This document shows, piece by piece, positions 21,240 through 30,651 of a stretch of DNA of 64,000 nucleotides. Location of the stretch: the NCBI GenBank assembly GCA_963750995.1, contig CAVVST010000002.1, positions 868,001 to 932,000 of the forward strand. The letters are read 5' to 3'. This DNA is from CAVVST01 sp963750995 (lineage in GTDB: Bacteria > Acidobacteriota > Vicinamibacteria > Vicinamibacterales > UBA2999). The notes below the pieces were generated by a model. It ran no database searches. It saw nothing but the letters and a program-made list of their open reading frames with translations, and was not told the origin of the DNA. Each line of letters starts with the position of its first letter. The first letter of the stretch is position 1. A program made the translations under genes and the position numbers.

Positions 21240-22595
21240 TTAGCGCGTGACCGGCGAAACTGTTCCCGACGTCAACTCGTCGCGGACGACGACACCGCCC
21301 TTCATGACGAACTTGACCCGTTCCATTTCCGTGACGTCCCGCAGCGGGTCGCCGGCGACAGCGATCACGTCGGCAAACTTGCCTTTTTCGAGGCTGCCGA
21401 TGTGCGCCGACCAGCCGTAGTTCAGCATCTCGGCGGCCGGCATGTAGGCGGTCCTGATCGCCTGGGACGGCGTCATGCCCCAGCGCTGGTAGTACTTGAA
21501 CTGGTCCGCACCGATGCCGTGGGGAATCACGGCCGACGTCGCGCCGCTGCCGAAGACGATGGGCACGCCGGCGGCAAACGCCTTGCGAAACGCCTGCTCC
21601 GCAAGGCGCAGCCGGCTGTTCCGTCCGCCGGTGGCATCGAGGTCGCCTTTCTCCAGCGCGATCAGGTCGTCGAGCGTGACGACGAACGGCAGCTTCTTCT
21701 GCAGGAGCGTCTTGACGCCGGCGTCGTCCAGCATCAGCAGGTGGTTGGGTGCGTCAACGCCCGCGCCGATGCAGCTGTTCATGCCTTCTCCGCCGTAGGT
21801 GTGGCATGCCACCCGCAGGCCGAGCCGGTGCGCCTCGTCGACGATGGCGTCCACTTCCTCGCGCGTGAGCGACGGACTGGCGACCAGCGTCGCATCCGGC
21901 TTCCACATGTACACCGGCCCGACGAAATCCTGCGTCGTGTAGATCTTGATCCAGTCCACGCCGTGCAGCTTGGCTTCCCGCACCGCGGCGCGCGCCAGCC
22001 ACGGCCCGTTGATGTTCTTGTTCTCGGTGAAGCCCTCGAAGAAGCGCAGGGAATCGGTGTCGGGGTAGTAGGTGCCGGCGCGCTGATTGAGCGACTGACC
22101 GACCACCTGCATCCGCGGTCCGGAAACCAGGCCGGCGTTGATGGCATCCCGGAGTTCGACCGTGTTGTAGCCGCCGCGCGAGTCCATGTCGAGCACGGTC
22201 GTGAAGCCGGCCTCGAGATCGATCTGGGCATTGGAGAGCGCAACCAGCGCGCGCTCCGCCGGCGTCTCGCCGCCGGTATTGACGTGAACGTGGGTGTCGA
22301 TCATGCCCGGCATCACCGTGGCGGCACTGAGATCGACCACCCGTGCGCCACGCGGAATCTGCACGTTGCCGCCAATCTCGGTAATACGGTCCCCTTTGAT
22401 CAGCACGACCTGGTTGGCCACGAGCATGCCGGTCCGCGAATTGAACAGGCGGCCGGCGCGGATGGCCACTTCCTGGTCAGGCAACGCGGTGAATCTCTTC
22501 ACCTGGCGCCCGGCCGGCTCCTGTCCGCGAAGCGCCAGGAACGCTCCGGGGGCGACGATCATCAGGGCGGCGACGAGCACGAAGAGCCTGCGCAT
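21240..22595 (-). CDS. Exported amidohydrolase-superfamily protein
   Basis: A 451-residue protein with a signal peptide (LFVLVAALMIVAPGAFLAL) and a composite amidohydrolase fold like the prolidase/imidazolonepropionase-related group. Metal ligands visible: PGMIDTHVHVN, the Lys-type GVDWIKIY, VACHTYGGEG and DAPNHLL. Around the usual catalytic aspartate (family pattern FGTDxGxxPHG) this protein reads FGSGATSAVIPHG (about 21530-21562), so the Asp appears missing and one residue added. It may be inactive or use another residue. It lies in a minus-strand run with the cupin gene. Confidence 0.8.
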   Translation of the reverse strand: MRRLFVLVAALMIVAPGAFLALRGQEPAGRQVKRFTALPDQEVAIRAGRLFNSRTGMLVANQVVLIKGDRITEIGGNVQIPRGARVVDLSAATVMPGMIDTHVHVNTGGETPAERALVALSNAQIDLEAGFTTVLDMDSRGGYNTVELRDAINAGLVSGPRMQVVGQSLNQRAGTYYPDTDSLRFFEGFTENKNINGPWLARAAVREAKLHGVDWIKIYTTQDFVGPVYMWKPDATLVASPSLTREEVDAIVDEAHRLGLRVACHTYGGEGMNSCIGAGVDAPNHLLMLDDAGVKTLLQKKLPFVVTLDDLIALEKGDLDATGGRNSRLRLAEQAFRKAFAAGVPIVFGSGATSAVIPHGIGADQFKYYQRWGMTPSQAIRTAYMPAAEMLNYGWSAHIGSLEKGKFADVIAVAGDPLRDVTEMERVKFVMKGGVVVRDELTSGTVSPVTR

Positions 22596-22622
22596 GAAAC
22601 TCCCCCTTCGGTAAACGTGACT

Positions 22623-22940
22623 TCAGTAACGGGACCTGCGCCACAGCAGCGCAACCGGCAGTGCGAATGCCAGGCTGCCCAGCAGCGAGAGCACGATGAA
22701 CCAGACAGGCTGCAGCTGGCTCGCGCCCCATTTCCGCAGCAGGAACGCCAGGACGACCGTCAGGACGAGCGCCTCCAGGATGAACGCGGCGGCGATCGGA
22801 TTCGCCATCGCGTCGCGCATGGCGTCTGGCTGGAACAGGAGACCGTAGACGAATGCCCCGTTGGCGACGACAAGGCCGAACGCGGCCAGGACCCACAACC
22901 CGGCGCGCTGCGCCGGCGTGTACTCGACGGAACGGGTCAT
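22623..22940 (-). CDS. Small membrane protein, three predicted helices
   Basis: 105 residues starting MTRSVEYTPAQRAGLWVLA. Three hydrophobic segments: WVLAAFGLVVANGAFVYGLLF, AAAFILEALVLTVVLAFLL and WFIVLSLLGSLAFALPVALLW. No recognised domain. The ATG overlaps the stop of the lipocalin-like gene by the ATGA at 22937-22940, so it is translationally coupled to it. Function unknown. Confidence 0.7.
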   Translation of the reverse strand: MTRSVEYTPAQRAGLWVLAAFGLVVANGAFVYGLLFQPDAMRDAMANPIAAAFILEALVLTVVLAFLLRKWGASQLQPVWFIVLSLLGSLAFALPVALLWRRSRY

Positions 22941-23449
22941 GGCTGCTTCGACACCCGTTCCCATAACAGTGTGCTTTCGACGACCGGCGGCGCGAGCTCG
23001 GAAGGATCCATGCGAAGCGCGACTCGATTGGGCCCCTGGAACGTGAACCACCGCTTGCGCGTGCGGCCCACCATGTTCGGTGACTTGTCGACCTCCACGT
23101 GGTGCAGGACGAAGCCCTCGGCGGCATTCACCTCGACCCGCGCGCAGTATGCGTTGTACGGAGCGCCCATGGTCGCGACCGCTTCGGCGCCGGTGGGCGT
23201 GTTGTCGGACACCCATGCCGGCCGGTTCGCCGCCATGCTGCCGTAACACATGTAGCCGGCGTCAGAGTAGATCAGGTAGCCGACATTCCGCGGGTCCGGC
23301 CTGGTGCTGCCGTCGGCAAGACGCTGGGTCCACGACACCAACCGCCACGTCCCGATGAACTGCCGTGCCACGTCTGCCACCGACTGCGCGCCCGACCCGT
23401 CGCTCATCGCCATCACTCCCAGCAACCCGGCAAGGATACGTCTATGCAT
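22937..23449 (-). CDS. Exported lipocalin-like protein
   Basis: 170 residues; start ATG 23449 gives the signal peptide MHRRILAGLLGVMAMSDGSG-AQS. The mature part has FIGTWRLVSWTQRLADGSTR, the lipocalin entry motif (GTWxL), and the pattern GYLIYSDAGYMCYGSMAANR seen in the lipocalin-like family of secreted proteins; KRWFTFQGPNRVALR and LLWERV close the barrel. Ligand unknown. It lies upstream of, and overlaps, the small membrane protein gene. The M48 protease gene ends 68 bp upstream on the same strand. Confidence 0.75.
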   Translation of the reverse strand: MHRRILAGLLGVMAMSDGSGAQSVADVARQFIGTWRLVSWTQRLADGSTRPDPRNVGYLIYSDAGYMCYGSMAANRPAWVSDNTPTGAEAVATMGAPYNAYCARVEVNAAEGFVLHHVEVDKSPNMVGRTRKRWFTFQGPNRVALRMDPSELAPPVVESTLLWERVSKQP

Positions 23450-23517
23450 CGACCTTCCCCTCGTCAAAGGCTGAGATCCTAGCAGTACACCGCCAGTTCG
23501 CTCAGCGCTGTCGAGCG

Positions 23518-24636
23518 TCAGCCGCGCTCGGTCGACTGCCACGCGCGCGCGGCCTCGAGCCGCGCGGCGATCGACGGATGGGAATGGAACAGGATCTCGA
23601 CGAGCCGGGACGGCTGCTCCTCGGCGAGGTTCTGCACGCCCAGCCGCTTCATCGCGCTGCTGAACGCAGCGGCGTTTTTCGTCATCTCCAGGGCGTAGCG
23701 ATCGGCCCTGCGTTCGTGGGCTCGCGACACCGCGTTCGCCAGCGGCAGCAGCGCCAGCGACACGGCTCCCCCCGCCAGGACCAGCACCGGCATCGCGGCG
23801 ACGTCATCTTTCGCGAGGACGCCGAAGTGGCCGACCGCGGCGGCGAGCGCGCGATCGGCGGCGTAGAAACCGAGCGTCATCAGGGCGGCTTCGAGCGCAA
23901 TCGATTTCCAGATGTCGTGGTGCACATGGTGCGCGAGCTCGTGCGCCAGCACGACTTCGATTTCGTCATCCGTGTGGGCGGCCAGCAGCGTATCCGACAG
24001 CAGGATCCGGCGGGTCCGGCCGATGCCGGTCAACGCCGCATTGGCCTTGCGCGTGCGATCGCTGAGGCGCCATTCGAACACGCCCAGGACGCGCGCACCG
24101 GCGCGCTCGGCCAGCGCCACCAGCCGCTCGACCAGGGCGGGCCGGTCGAGCGGCGTGAACGTGTAGAACACGGGGAGCAGCAGCACCGGCGCCAGGTGCG
24201 CAAGCACGACGATGAGGAGGACGAAGCAGCACGCGGCCGCGAGCCACCACCACTGGGGCATCGATCGCAACAGCGACCAGACGATGACGGCCCCGATGAT
24301 CGCGAACAACAGGCCGAGCGCCGTTGACTTGAGCTGATCCAGCCACCACCGCCACGTCGTCTGGGTGGACAGTTCGTATCGCCGCTCGAGCAGCACCCCC
24401 TGGTAGAAGGCCAGCGGAAATTGAACGGCTTCGCTGAGCAGGCCGAGAGCAATCACGTAGAAGACGACGGTCAGCGCGAAGGACTGCCGGGCGATGCCAG
24501 TCGAGAGGTCGCGCAGCATCGCCGACCCGCCGCTGACGAGGAGCGCGAGGAGCCAGGCAGCCGTCAGCGCCGTGGCGATGAACGAAGCACGGCGCCGCAG
24601 GCGATGGTAACGAGTGGCCTTGTCCTCGTTCGCCAC
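23518..24636 (-). CDS. M48 family metallopeptidase (Ste24/HtpX-like)
   Basis: A 372-residue integral-membrane zinc protease. Several N-terminal helices (SFIATALTAAWLLALLV, FALTVVFYVIALGLL, TALGLLFAIIGAVIVWSLL) precede the Ste24-type sequence VEWRL-like region and SDTLLAAHTDDEIEVV. The zinc motif is HELAHH (in VVLAHELAHHVHHD), with the third ligand Glu in SRAHERRADRYAL. Family members cleave membrane-protein or CAAX-like substrates; the substrate here is unknown. It lies 10 bp downstream of smc on the same strand. Confidence 0.88.
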   Translation of the reverse strand: MANEDKATRYHRLRRRASFIATALTAAWLLALLVSGGSAMLRDLSTGIARQSFALTVVFYVIALGLLSEAVQFPLAFYQGVLLERRYELSTQTTWRWWLDQLKSTALGLLFAIIGAVIVWSLLRSMPQWWWLAAACCFVLLIVVLAHLAPVLLLPVFYTFTPLDRPALVERLVALAERAGARVLGVFEWRLSDRTRKANAALTGIGRTRRILLSDTLLAAHTDDEIEVVLAHELAHHVHHDIWKSIALEAALMTLGFYAADRALAAAVGHFGVLAKDDVAAMPVLVLAGGAVSLALLPLANAVSRAHERRADRYALEMTKNAAAFSSAMKRLGVQNLAEEQPSRLVEILFHSHPSIAARLEAARAWQSTERG

Positions 24637-24646
24637 TCTGAATAAA

Positions 24647-24664
24647 TCAGTTCAGCTGAACTGA
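24647..24664. repeat. 18-bp perfect palindrome over the smc stop codon
   Basis: TCAGTTCAGCTGAACTGA is self-complementary and includes the smc stop. On the minus strand it is followed by TTTATTC, so it could be a weak terminator between smc and the M48 gene. Confidence 0.5.
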
Positions 24665-27600
24665 AATCAATTTCGAGACGCCGGGCTCCTCCATCGTCAC
24701 GCCGTACAGCCGGTTGGCGATCTCCATGGTCCTGCGGTTGTGCGTGATGAGGATGAACTGAGTCCGATCGAGCATGCCCTGCAGCATCTCCACGAACCGG
24801 CCGACGTTGGCGTCGTCGAGCGGCGCATCGATCTCGTCGAGCAGGCAGAACGGGCTCGGCTTGTAGCGGAAGATCGCGAACATCAGGGCAATCGCGGTGA
24901 GCGCCTTCTCGCCGCCCGACAGCAGCTGCACGCTCTGCAGACGCTTGCCCGGAGGCGAGGCGACGATGTCGATGCCGCTTTCGAGCGGGTCGTTTTCGTC
25001 GAGCAGCGTGAGGCCGGCTCGCCCGCCGCCAAACAGCGTGCTGAAGGTCACCTGGAAGTTCTGCTGGATCGCGACAAACGCCTCGTTGAACCGGACCTTC
25101 GTGGTTTCGTCGATTCGCTTGATCGCCTCGGCGGTCTGCGCGATCGAATCGATCAGGTCCTTGCGCTGCGTCGTCAGGAAGAGGTGGCGGGTTTCGAGCT
25201 CGTCGAACTGCTCGATCGCCATCATGTTGACGGGGCCGAGGCGCTCGATCTTGGCCTTGAGCGCGTTGATGGCTTCCTCGGCCGTCATCGAGGCAGGTGG
25301 TTCCGCAGACGACCGGTCCTCATCGGTCCGGCTAGAGCCGGACACAAGGGACCCATCCGGCTCGTCCGACTCGGGATCCGGTTCTTCGGCGGTGATCGCG
25401 GCCGCGTCGGGCGTTGTCTCGCCCGCCTGCTCCATCGCCTCGACTTCCACCACCACCTGGTCGAGCGGAGACTGCGCCGTCTCGAGGCACATCTGGGCGA
25501 GGTGGCCGAGGTCGCTTTGCGCTGTCGCGCGCGCGAGATCCAGTTCGCCGGCGTGCGCGCGGATTTCGTCGAGCCCGCGCCTGGCGTCACGTATGACCGC
25601 ATCCTGCCCGTCAACGGCACCGCGCACGGTGGCGGCTGCTTCGTCGGCGATGCGGACATCGGTGCGGAGCCCATCGAGCGCCCGTACGTCGTCGTCGAGC
25701 GTCCTGGTCTCGGCGGTCACTGCCTGCAGCAGCGCTTCGCGCCTGCTGCGTGCCTGTTCAAGTTCCACAGCGCGCGCCGCAATGCGCTGTTCGACGTCGC
25801 GGGCCGCGTCCTCGAGCCGAAGCACTTCCCCCTCGAGCGCCAGGGTACGCTCCACCATGGCCGCGTGCGCGGCCCGGACGTCCGCGGCCTTCATGCTGAG
25901 CTCGTCCACCGTATCGCGCGCGGCCATGAGCGCCCGCTGAGCCTCGGACAGCCGGCCCTCGGCGACGCGCTGGTCCTCGACCAGCCGCGCAATCGAGGCT
26001 TCAGCCTCGGAGTGGCGCGCCTCGAGCACCGCCCGTTCTTCCTCGGCCTGGCGCCGTTCGAGCGCGATGACTTCAGCCTTGCGCGACAGCCGCACCGTAT
26101 CCTCGGCGGCGCGTTCGACTTGCGCCTGCTGGGCGACGATGGCCATGTCCTGCCGGTGCCGCTCAGCGGTCAGCGCCGCCAGGGCGATAGTCGCCTGGGC
26201 GATCGCGATCTCGATCAGTGACGCCTCCTCGGTCAGGCGCGCAAGCTCGTCGCGCCCGGCCGCCGTCCGTTCGCGCAGTTCCTTGATTTCCCGCTTTGTT
26301 GCGAGAATGCCGCGCGATTCCGCCTTGGCCCCGCCGCACACGACGTGCGGTCCGCGCAGCACGTCGCCTTCAAGCGTGGCAACAGGGGCCGAGGTCTGCC
26401 TCGACATGACGACCGCCTGTTCGAACGAGTCGGCGACGTAGGCCTCGGGCACGACCTTCTGAATCGTGGCTACGTGCGGTCCGGCAATGCGCAGCACATC
26501 CGCCAGCGGGACGATGCCCGGCATCCGGATCGCGTCGCGGGGATGGAAACCGTTGGATCCCGGGTCGATCACGACGAAGCCGCAGCGGCCAGCGTCCTGT
26601 TCGCGCACGAGCGCGAGCCCGGATGCCGCCTGGTCATGGCGTTCGACGATGACGTGCTGCAGCAGGTCGCCGAGGCAGGCTTCCACGGCGCGCTCGTAGC
26701 GGCTGTCGACGTCGAGATAGTCGGCGACGGCCCCCTGCTGGCTGACCTTCCCGTTCGCCTGGACCAGCACCATGCGCGCGGCGTCGCCGAACTCGCCACG
26801 GGTGGCTTCGAGCTCGACGAGCGACGCCAGACGCGCTTCGTTGCGGGCGAGTTCCTGTTCGCGGTCGCGAACACCACGCAACCGCTCCTCGGTACTCGGC
26901 GCGGGCGGCTACGAGCTCAGACTCGCGGGCGGCGGTTTCGAGATGCACCTGCTCCAGCGCCGCCTGCGCGCGAGCCAGCGCGTCGGCCGCGGCCGCCTGT
27001 GAGGCGTCCACGGTTTCCCGTTCGCGGCGAAGGTCGTCGGACTCGACGTCGAGCTTCGCCAGCGTCTCGCCCACGCGCTCGCGCTGAGAAGCGGCGTGCT
27101 GCACGGCGTGCCGCAGCGCCGTCGTGGCATTCATGGCGGCGAACACCTCGCCGCGCGCGGCCTCGACATTCACGTCAAGCCCGTCAATCTGCTGCTGGGC
27201 CTGTGCGTAGGCGTCGTTCGCCGCGGTCACCTCGCCGGCGGCCGCATCGCGCGCCCGCGCGGCCTCGGCGGCGCCGCGGGCGCGCTCGACGACTGCGAGC
27301 CGCGCGGGTTCGCGCCGCCCTTCGAGCTCGGTCAGCTCGGCGGCGATCTCGGCGGCGCGGCCGAGCAGCGCTTCAGCCTGATGGCGATTGAATTCCTGCT
27401 GCTGCTGCCGGCGGTTGATATCAAGCTCGCGCGCGTGGGCATCTTCGCGCACGCTGGTGGCCCGGCTGTCCGCCTCCGCCTGTTCAATGCGCAGCCGCGC
27501 CAGGTCGGCTTCCCCTTCGGAGACGCGGGCAGCCGCCGCCGTCTCGCGCTCCCGCGCTTCGGCCAGCCTCGTCTGCGTCGATTCGATCGTCCGCGCCAGT

Positions 27601-28409
27601 TCCCGGTACCGGCGGGCGAACAGCACCTTTTCCCAGCGCCGCAGCTCTTCCCGCAGGCGCTTGTAGCGGCGGGCCTTGGCCGCCTGGCGCTTTAGCGCGC
27701 CGCGCTGCTTTTCCACTTCGAACACGATGTCGTCGATTCGCGTGAGGTTCTGCTGCGCGGCTTCGAGCTTCAGCTCGGCAGCGCGGCGACGCGACTTGTA
27801 CTTGGTGATGCCGGCGGCTTCCTCGATCAGCTGGCGGCGGTCGGTCGGCCGCGAGCTCAGGATCATCCCGATCTTGCCCTGCTCGATGATCGCATAGGCC
27901 TTCGCCCCAAGGCCGGTGTCCATCAGCAGCTCGTGGACGTCGCGCAGCCGGCAGACTTCCCCGTCGATCAGGTATTCGCTCTCGCCGGAGCGGTAAAGCC
28001 GGCGCGTCACTTCGACGTCGCGCGTGAACAGGTCGGCGGCCGCGGCATGGTGTCCATTGCCGTCCGTTCCGTTGCCATTTCCGTGGCCGTTCCCGTCGGC
28101 CGGCTGGAACTCGACCAGGTCGGCGATGACGTCCTTTGGCGGCGCGTGCAACCCGGTCAGCCGCAGACGGACTTCGGCGGTCGCGCCCGGCTTGCGGGCG
28201 TCGCTGCCGCTGAAGATCACGTCTTCCATCTTGTCGCCGCGCAGGCTCTTGGCGCTCTGCTCGCCGAGCACCCACGTGATGGCATCGGCCACGTTGCTCT
28301 TGCCACAACCATTCGGCCCGACGATGGCGGTGACACCGTGGTCGAAAGCCAGCTCGGCCCGGTCGGAAAACGACTTGAATCCGTTGATATGGAGGCGTTC
28401 TAAGCGCAT
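24647..28409 (-). CDS. smc: Chromosome segregation protein SMC (one frameshift)
   Basis: About 1254 residues. The N-terminal ATPase head starts MRLERLHINGFKSFSDR with Walker A GPNGCGKSN and Q-loop LRGDKMEDVIFSGS. A coiled coil follows, then the hinge (GEFGDAARMVLVQ to VERHD, with GCLGDLLQHV-like turns), the return coiled coil, and the C-terminal head with signature LLSGGEKALTAIAL and Walker B FCLLDEIDAPLDDANV. Oddities are a Gly/Asn-rich insert (HGNGNGTDGNGHH) in the head and a palindrome-encoded insert near the C-terminal head. The frame changes near 26880-26905. Start ATG 28409 chosen by homology. No scpA/scpB seen nearby. Confidence 0.93.
25326..25343. repeat. GTCCGGCT-AG-AGCCGGAC palindrome inside smc
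   Basis: Perfect 8-bp arms with a 2-base loop, in a stretch encoding a Ser/Asp/Glu-rich segment (SLVSGSSRTDEDRSSAE) that has no counterpart in typical SMC proteins. It looks like an in-frame repeat insertion. Confidence 0.55.
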
Positions 28410-28476
28410 AGGAATTTCCGCGTCAGAGTCTAAACACGACAAGCCCTAGTGGCAAGGGCAATCTGACACCACTATA

Positions 28477-28497
28477 TTTTGGGCTGGGAGCCCAAAA
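28477..28497. terminator. Bidirectional hairpin between ctpA and smc
   Basis: TTTTGGGCT-GGG-AGCCCAAAA, 9-bp perfect stem whose own ends supply A and T tracts on both strands. It lies downstream of ctpA and upstream of smc (both minus strand), so it should end ctpA transcription. Outside it, CACCAC and GTGGTG can extend the pairing. Confidence 0.65.
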
Positions 28498-28537
28498 GGA
28501 TGGGGTGGTGTTGCTCGAACGCCCCAACGCCCAATGT

Positions 28538-28582
28538 CCAACTCCCACGACGGTCTCTTGGGCCGTTGGATTTGGGAGTTGG
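28538..28582. repeat. Inverted repeat CCAACTCCCA / TGGGAGTTGG
   Basis: Perfect 10-base arms (28538-28547 and 28573-28582) separated by 25 bases, ending 8 bases before the ctpA stop codon on the minus strand. Possible 3' stabiliser or REP-like element. Confidence 0.55.
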
Positions 28583-28590
28583 AAGTTGAA

Positions 28591-30219
28591 TTACCTCGCG
28601 GCGCGTCGATCGGTCGCCGTGTTGGTCAGCCGCATCAGCGCTTCCGCCTCCGGAAACAACGTCAGCGCGTACTGGAGCTGGGGATCCTGCCGCGACAGAT
28701 TCTTGCGCGCAGTTTCGACGCCAAAGAGATCGACGTCGATCTCGAAGCGGATCATCGCGCGGATAAACGCCTCATCCTGCTTCCAGGCGGCTTCGTCGAT
28801 GCGCACGCGCGACTTCTGCACGAATTCCTTGAACTCGGCGACCAGCACGTCGGTTACCTGGAAGTCCTGCGCCAGCTCTCGCAACTGGCCGGTGGGACTC
28901 GCGGTGATCCGTCGATCGCCGGTTCGCGAGAACCGCTGCGCGAAGATGTCGAACAGGTTACGGGCGAAGAGCGTCCGCCCGAACCGCGTCGGGTTGAAAC
29001 CCTCGGTGGGACCGTCGAACCGGCGATCGGGGTCCACGCCACCACCGCTGTAGACCCGGCGGCCTGCGTCGGTGTACTTCAGATCTTCGGGCTTATGCGC
29101 TTTCGCCGCATCCTGTTCGCGGTAGGTGTAGGTCAGGTATTCGTCGAATGTTCCGTCCCACGGACGTTGAATCAGCCGGCCGCTCGGCGTGTAGTACCGC
29201 GCGGTCGTGACCGCGACCCCCGCGCCCTCGCTGACACGATAGACCGATTGCACGAGCGCCTTGCCAAACGTCGTCTCGCCGACGATCAACGAGCGATCGT
29301 GGTCCTGCAGGGCGCCAGACACGATTTCTGAGGCGCTCGCGCTGTTGCGATTCACCATCGTAATCATCGGAATCTGGAGGTATTCGCTCTGCTGCGTCGC
29401 GCGGTAATCCTGGTCCGAGTTGGCGACGCGGCCGCGCGTGTAGACGATGAGATCGCCGCGCGGCAGGAACCGGTTGCTGATCTTGATGGCCTGGTCGAGC
29501 GCGCCCCCGGGGTTATTGCGGAGATCGAGCACGAACCGCCGCATCCCCTGATCGCGCAGCGCTTTCAGCGCGCGTCCGATCTCGTCGTCGGAGTTCTCGC
29601 CGAAGTCGCCGAGCAGGACGTAGCCGGTGGTCGCGTCGAGCAGGAACGCCGCGCGGACCGTCGGGATGTGGATTTCGTCGCGCAGCACCTCGAGATCGAT
29701 CAGGTTCTCGTAGCCGGCGCGCTTGATGGCGATCTTGACGGGCGTCCCGCGCGGGCCACGCAACTGGCGGACAGCCTGGTCGCTCGTCCACCCCTTGGTA
29801 TCTTCCCCCTCGATCCGCGCAATGACGTCGCCGCGGCGCAGCCCCTTCTGGTAGGCCGGCGATCCCTCAAACAGCGAAAAGACGGTGATCTCGCCGTTCA
29901 CGACCTGGATGGAGATACCGAGGCCGTAATAACGGCCTTCCTGGCGTTCGCGCATCTGGGCGTAGCTGCGCGGATCCATGAAGCTGGAGTGCGGATCGAG
30001 CGTCTGCAGCATGCCGGTGATGGCGCCATAGACGAGCCGGTCCGACTCCACGTCGCCGACGTAGTTGCTTTCAACGGCCCCGAGCGCGGCCGTAAAAACC
30101 TTGTATTGGTCAGGAATCTGATCCTGGGCGACCAGCGCACTCTGGCCGTAAAAACCGCCCAGAAGGGCGCAAATCACGACGGCACACACCGCCGCGGACA
30201 CGGACCGGTAGCTGCGCAT
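28591..30219 (-). CDS. Carboxyl-terminal processing protease (S41 family)
   Basis: A 542-residue periplasmic serine protease of the Prc/CtpA type. N-terminal signal or anchor SVSAAVCAVVICALLGGFYG; a PDZ domain (GLGISIQVVNGEITV to GDVIARIEGED); then the tail-specific catalytic domain with FVLDLRNNPGGALDQAI, the nucleophile region NRNSASASEIVSGALQDH and the general base Lys in GETTFGKALVQ. The C-terminal extension (about 150 residues, acidic) is characteristic of the longer CtpA group. Intact. It is transcribed divergently from tatA. Confidence 0.93.
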   Translation of the reverse strand: MRSYRSVSAAVCAVVICALLGGFYGQSALVAQDQIPDQYKVFTAALGAVESNYVGDVESDRLVYGAITGMLQTLDPHSSFMDPRSYAQMRERQEGRYYGLGISIQVVNGEITVFSLFEGSPAYQKGLRRGDVIARIEGEDTKGWTSDQAVRQLRGPRGTPVKIAIKRAGYENLIDLEVLRDEIHIPTVRAAFLLDATTGYVLLGDFGENSDDEIGRALKALRDQGMRRFVLDLRNNPGGALDQAIKISNRFLPRGDLIVYTRGRVANSDQDYRATQQSEYLQIPMITMVNRNSASASEIVSGALQDHDRSLIVGETTFGKALVQSVYRVSEGAGVAVTTARYYTPSGRLIQRPWDGTFDEYLTYTYREQDAAKAHKPEDLKYTDAGRRVYSGGGVDPDRRFDGPTEGFNPTRFGRTLFARNLFDIFAQRFSRTGDRRITASPTGQLRELAQDFQVTDVLVAEFKEFVQKSRVRIDEAAWKQDEAFIRAMIRFEIDVDLFGVETARKNLSRQDPQLQYALTLFPEAEALMRLTNTATDRRAAR

Positions 30220-30243
30220 ATGTCAAAACTATAAACGGTTACC

Positions 30244-30273
30244 TTGACCCCGTCCAGATCGGATTTCTATAAT
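30244..30273 (+). promoter_or_regulatory. Sigma-70-type promoter for tatA-tatC
   Basis: TTGACC (30244-30249), 18-bp spacer, TATAAT (30268-30273). Transcription would begin near 30280, leaving about 40 bases before the tatA ATG. This is the best housekeeping promoter in the window. Confidence 0.75.
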
Positions 30274-30318
30274 CCAATGAATCACTTACGCGGATTTCGG
30301 AGCAAGGGGAGCAAGCTT

Positions 30319-30648
30319 ATGTTTGGTTCGATTGGAATGCCGGAGCTGATCATCATCCTGGTGATCGCGCTAATTATCTTCGGGCCACGGAAGCTGCCTG
30401 AACTCGGCCGTTCGCTGGGCAAGAGCATCGGCGAGTTCAAGAAGGCCTCGAATGAGCTGCGAAGCACGCTCGAAGAGGAAATCCGCATCGAAGACCAGCG
30501 CGACCAGCGGGCCGCCCTCCGCGCGGAGCAGGATACGGCGATCGCGGCCGCGGCCACGCCCCCGTCGGCCACGCCGCCGCCGGGAACGCCCGCGCCGCCG
30601 GTCGATCACACCGTCAACCGCACAACGGGCACCGACCCGGTGGCCTAG
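30319..30648 (+). CDS. tatA: Sec-independent translocase subunit TatA/TatB
   Basis: 109 residues. N-terminal helix and hinge typical of the family: MFGSIGMPELIIILVIALII then FGPRKLPELGRSLGKSIGEF, followed by an amphipathic helix and a Pro/Ala-rich tail. The FGP motif and GIGMPEL-type start favour TatA, but TatB is possible because only one such gene is present. ATG 30319 after AGGGGAG; a longer in-frame upstream extension lacks family similarity. It sits 3 bases upstream of tatC. Confidence 0.9.
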   Translation: MFGSIGMPELIIILVIALIIFGPRKLPELGRSLGKSIGEFKKASNELRSTLEEEIRIEDQRDQRAALRAEQDTAIAAAATPPSATPPPGTPAPPVDHTVNRTTGTDPVA

Positions 30649-30651
30649 TAG

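Noticed and set aside
21108..23246. 712-codon plus-strand open frame
   Set aside because: Antisense across four separate minus-strand genes (cupin, amidohydrolase, membrane protein, lipocalin-like), so it cannot be one real protein.
24740..26221. 493-codon plus-strand frame within smc
   Set aside because: Antisense to the SMC coiled coil; repetitive Leu/Arg/Val pattern mirrors the heptads on the other strand.
30244..30318. Longer N-terminus for TatA
   Set aside because: The in-frame extension overlaps the promoter -10 box and lacks family similarity; ATG 30319 has a ribosome site.
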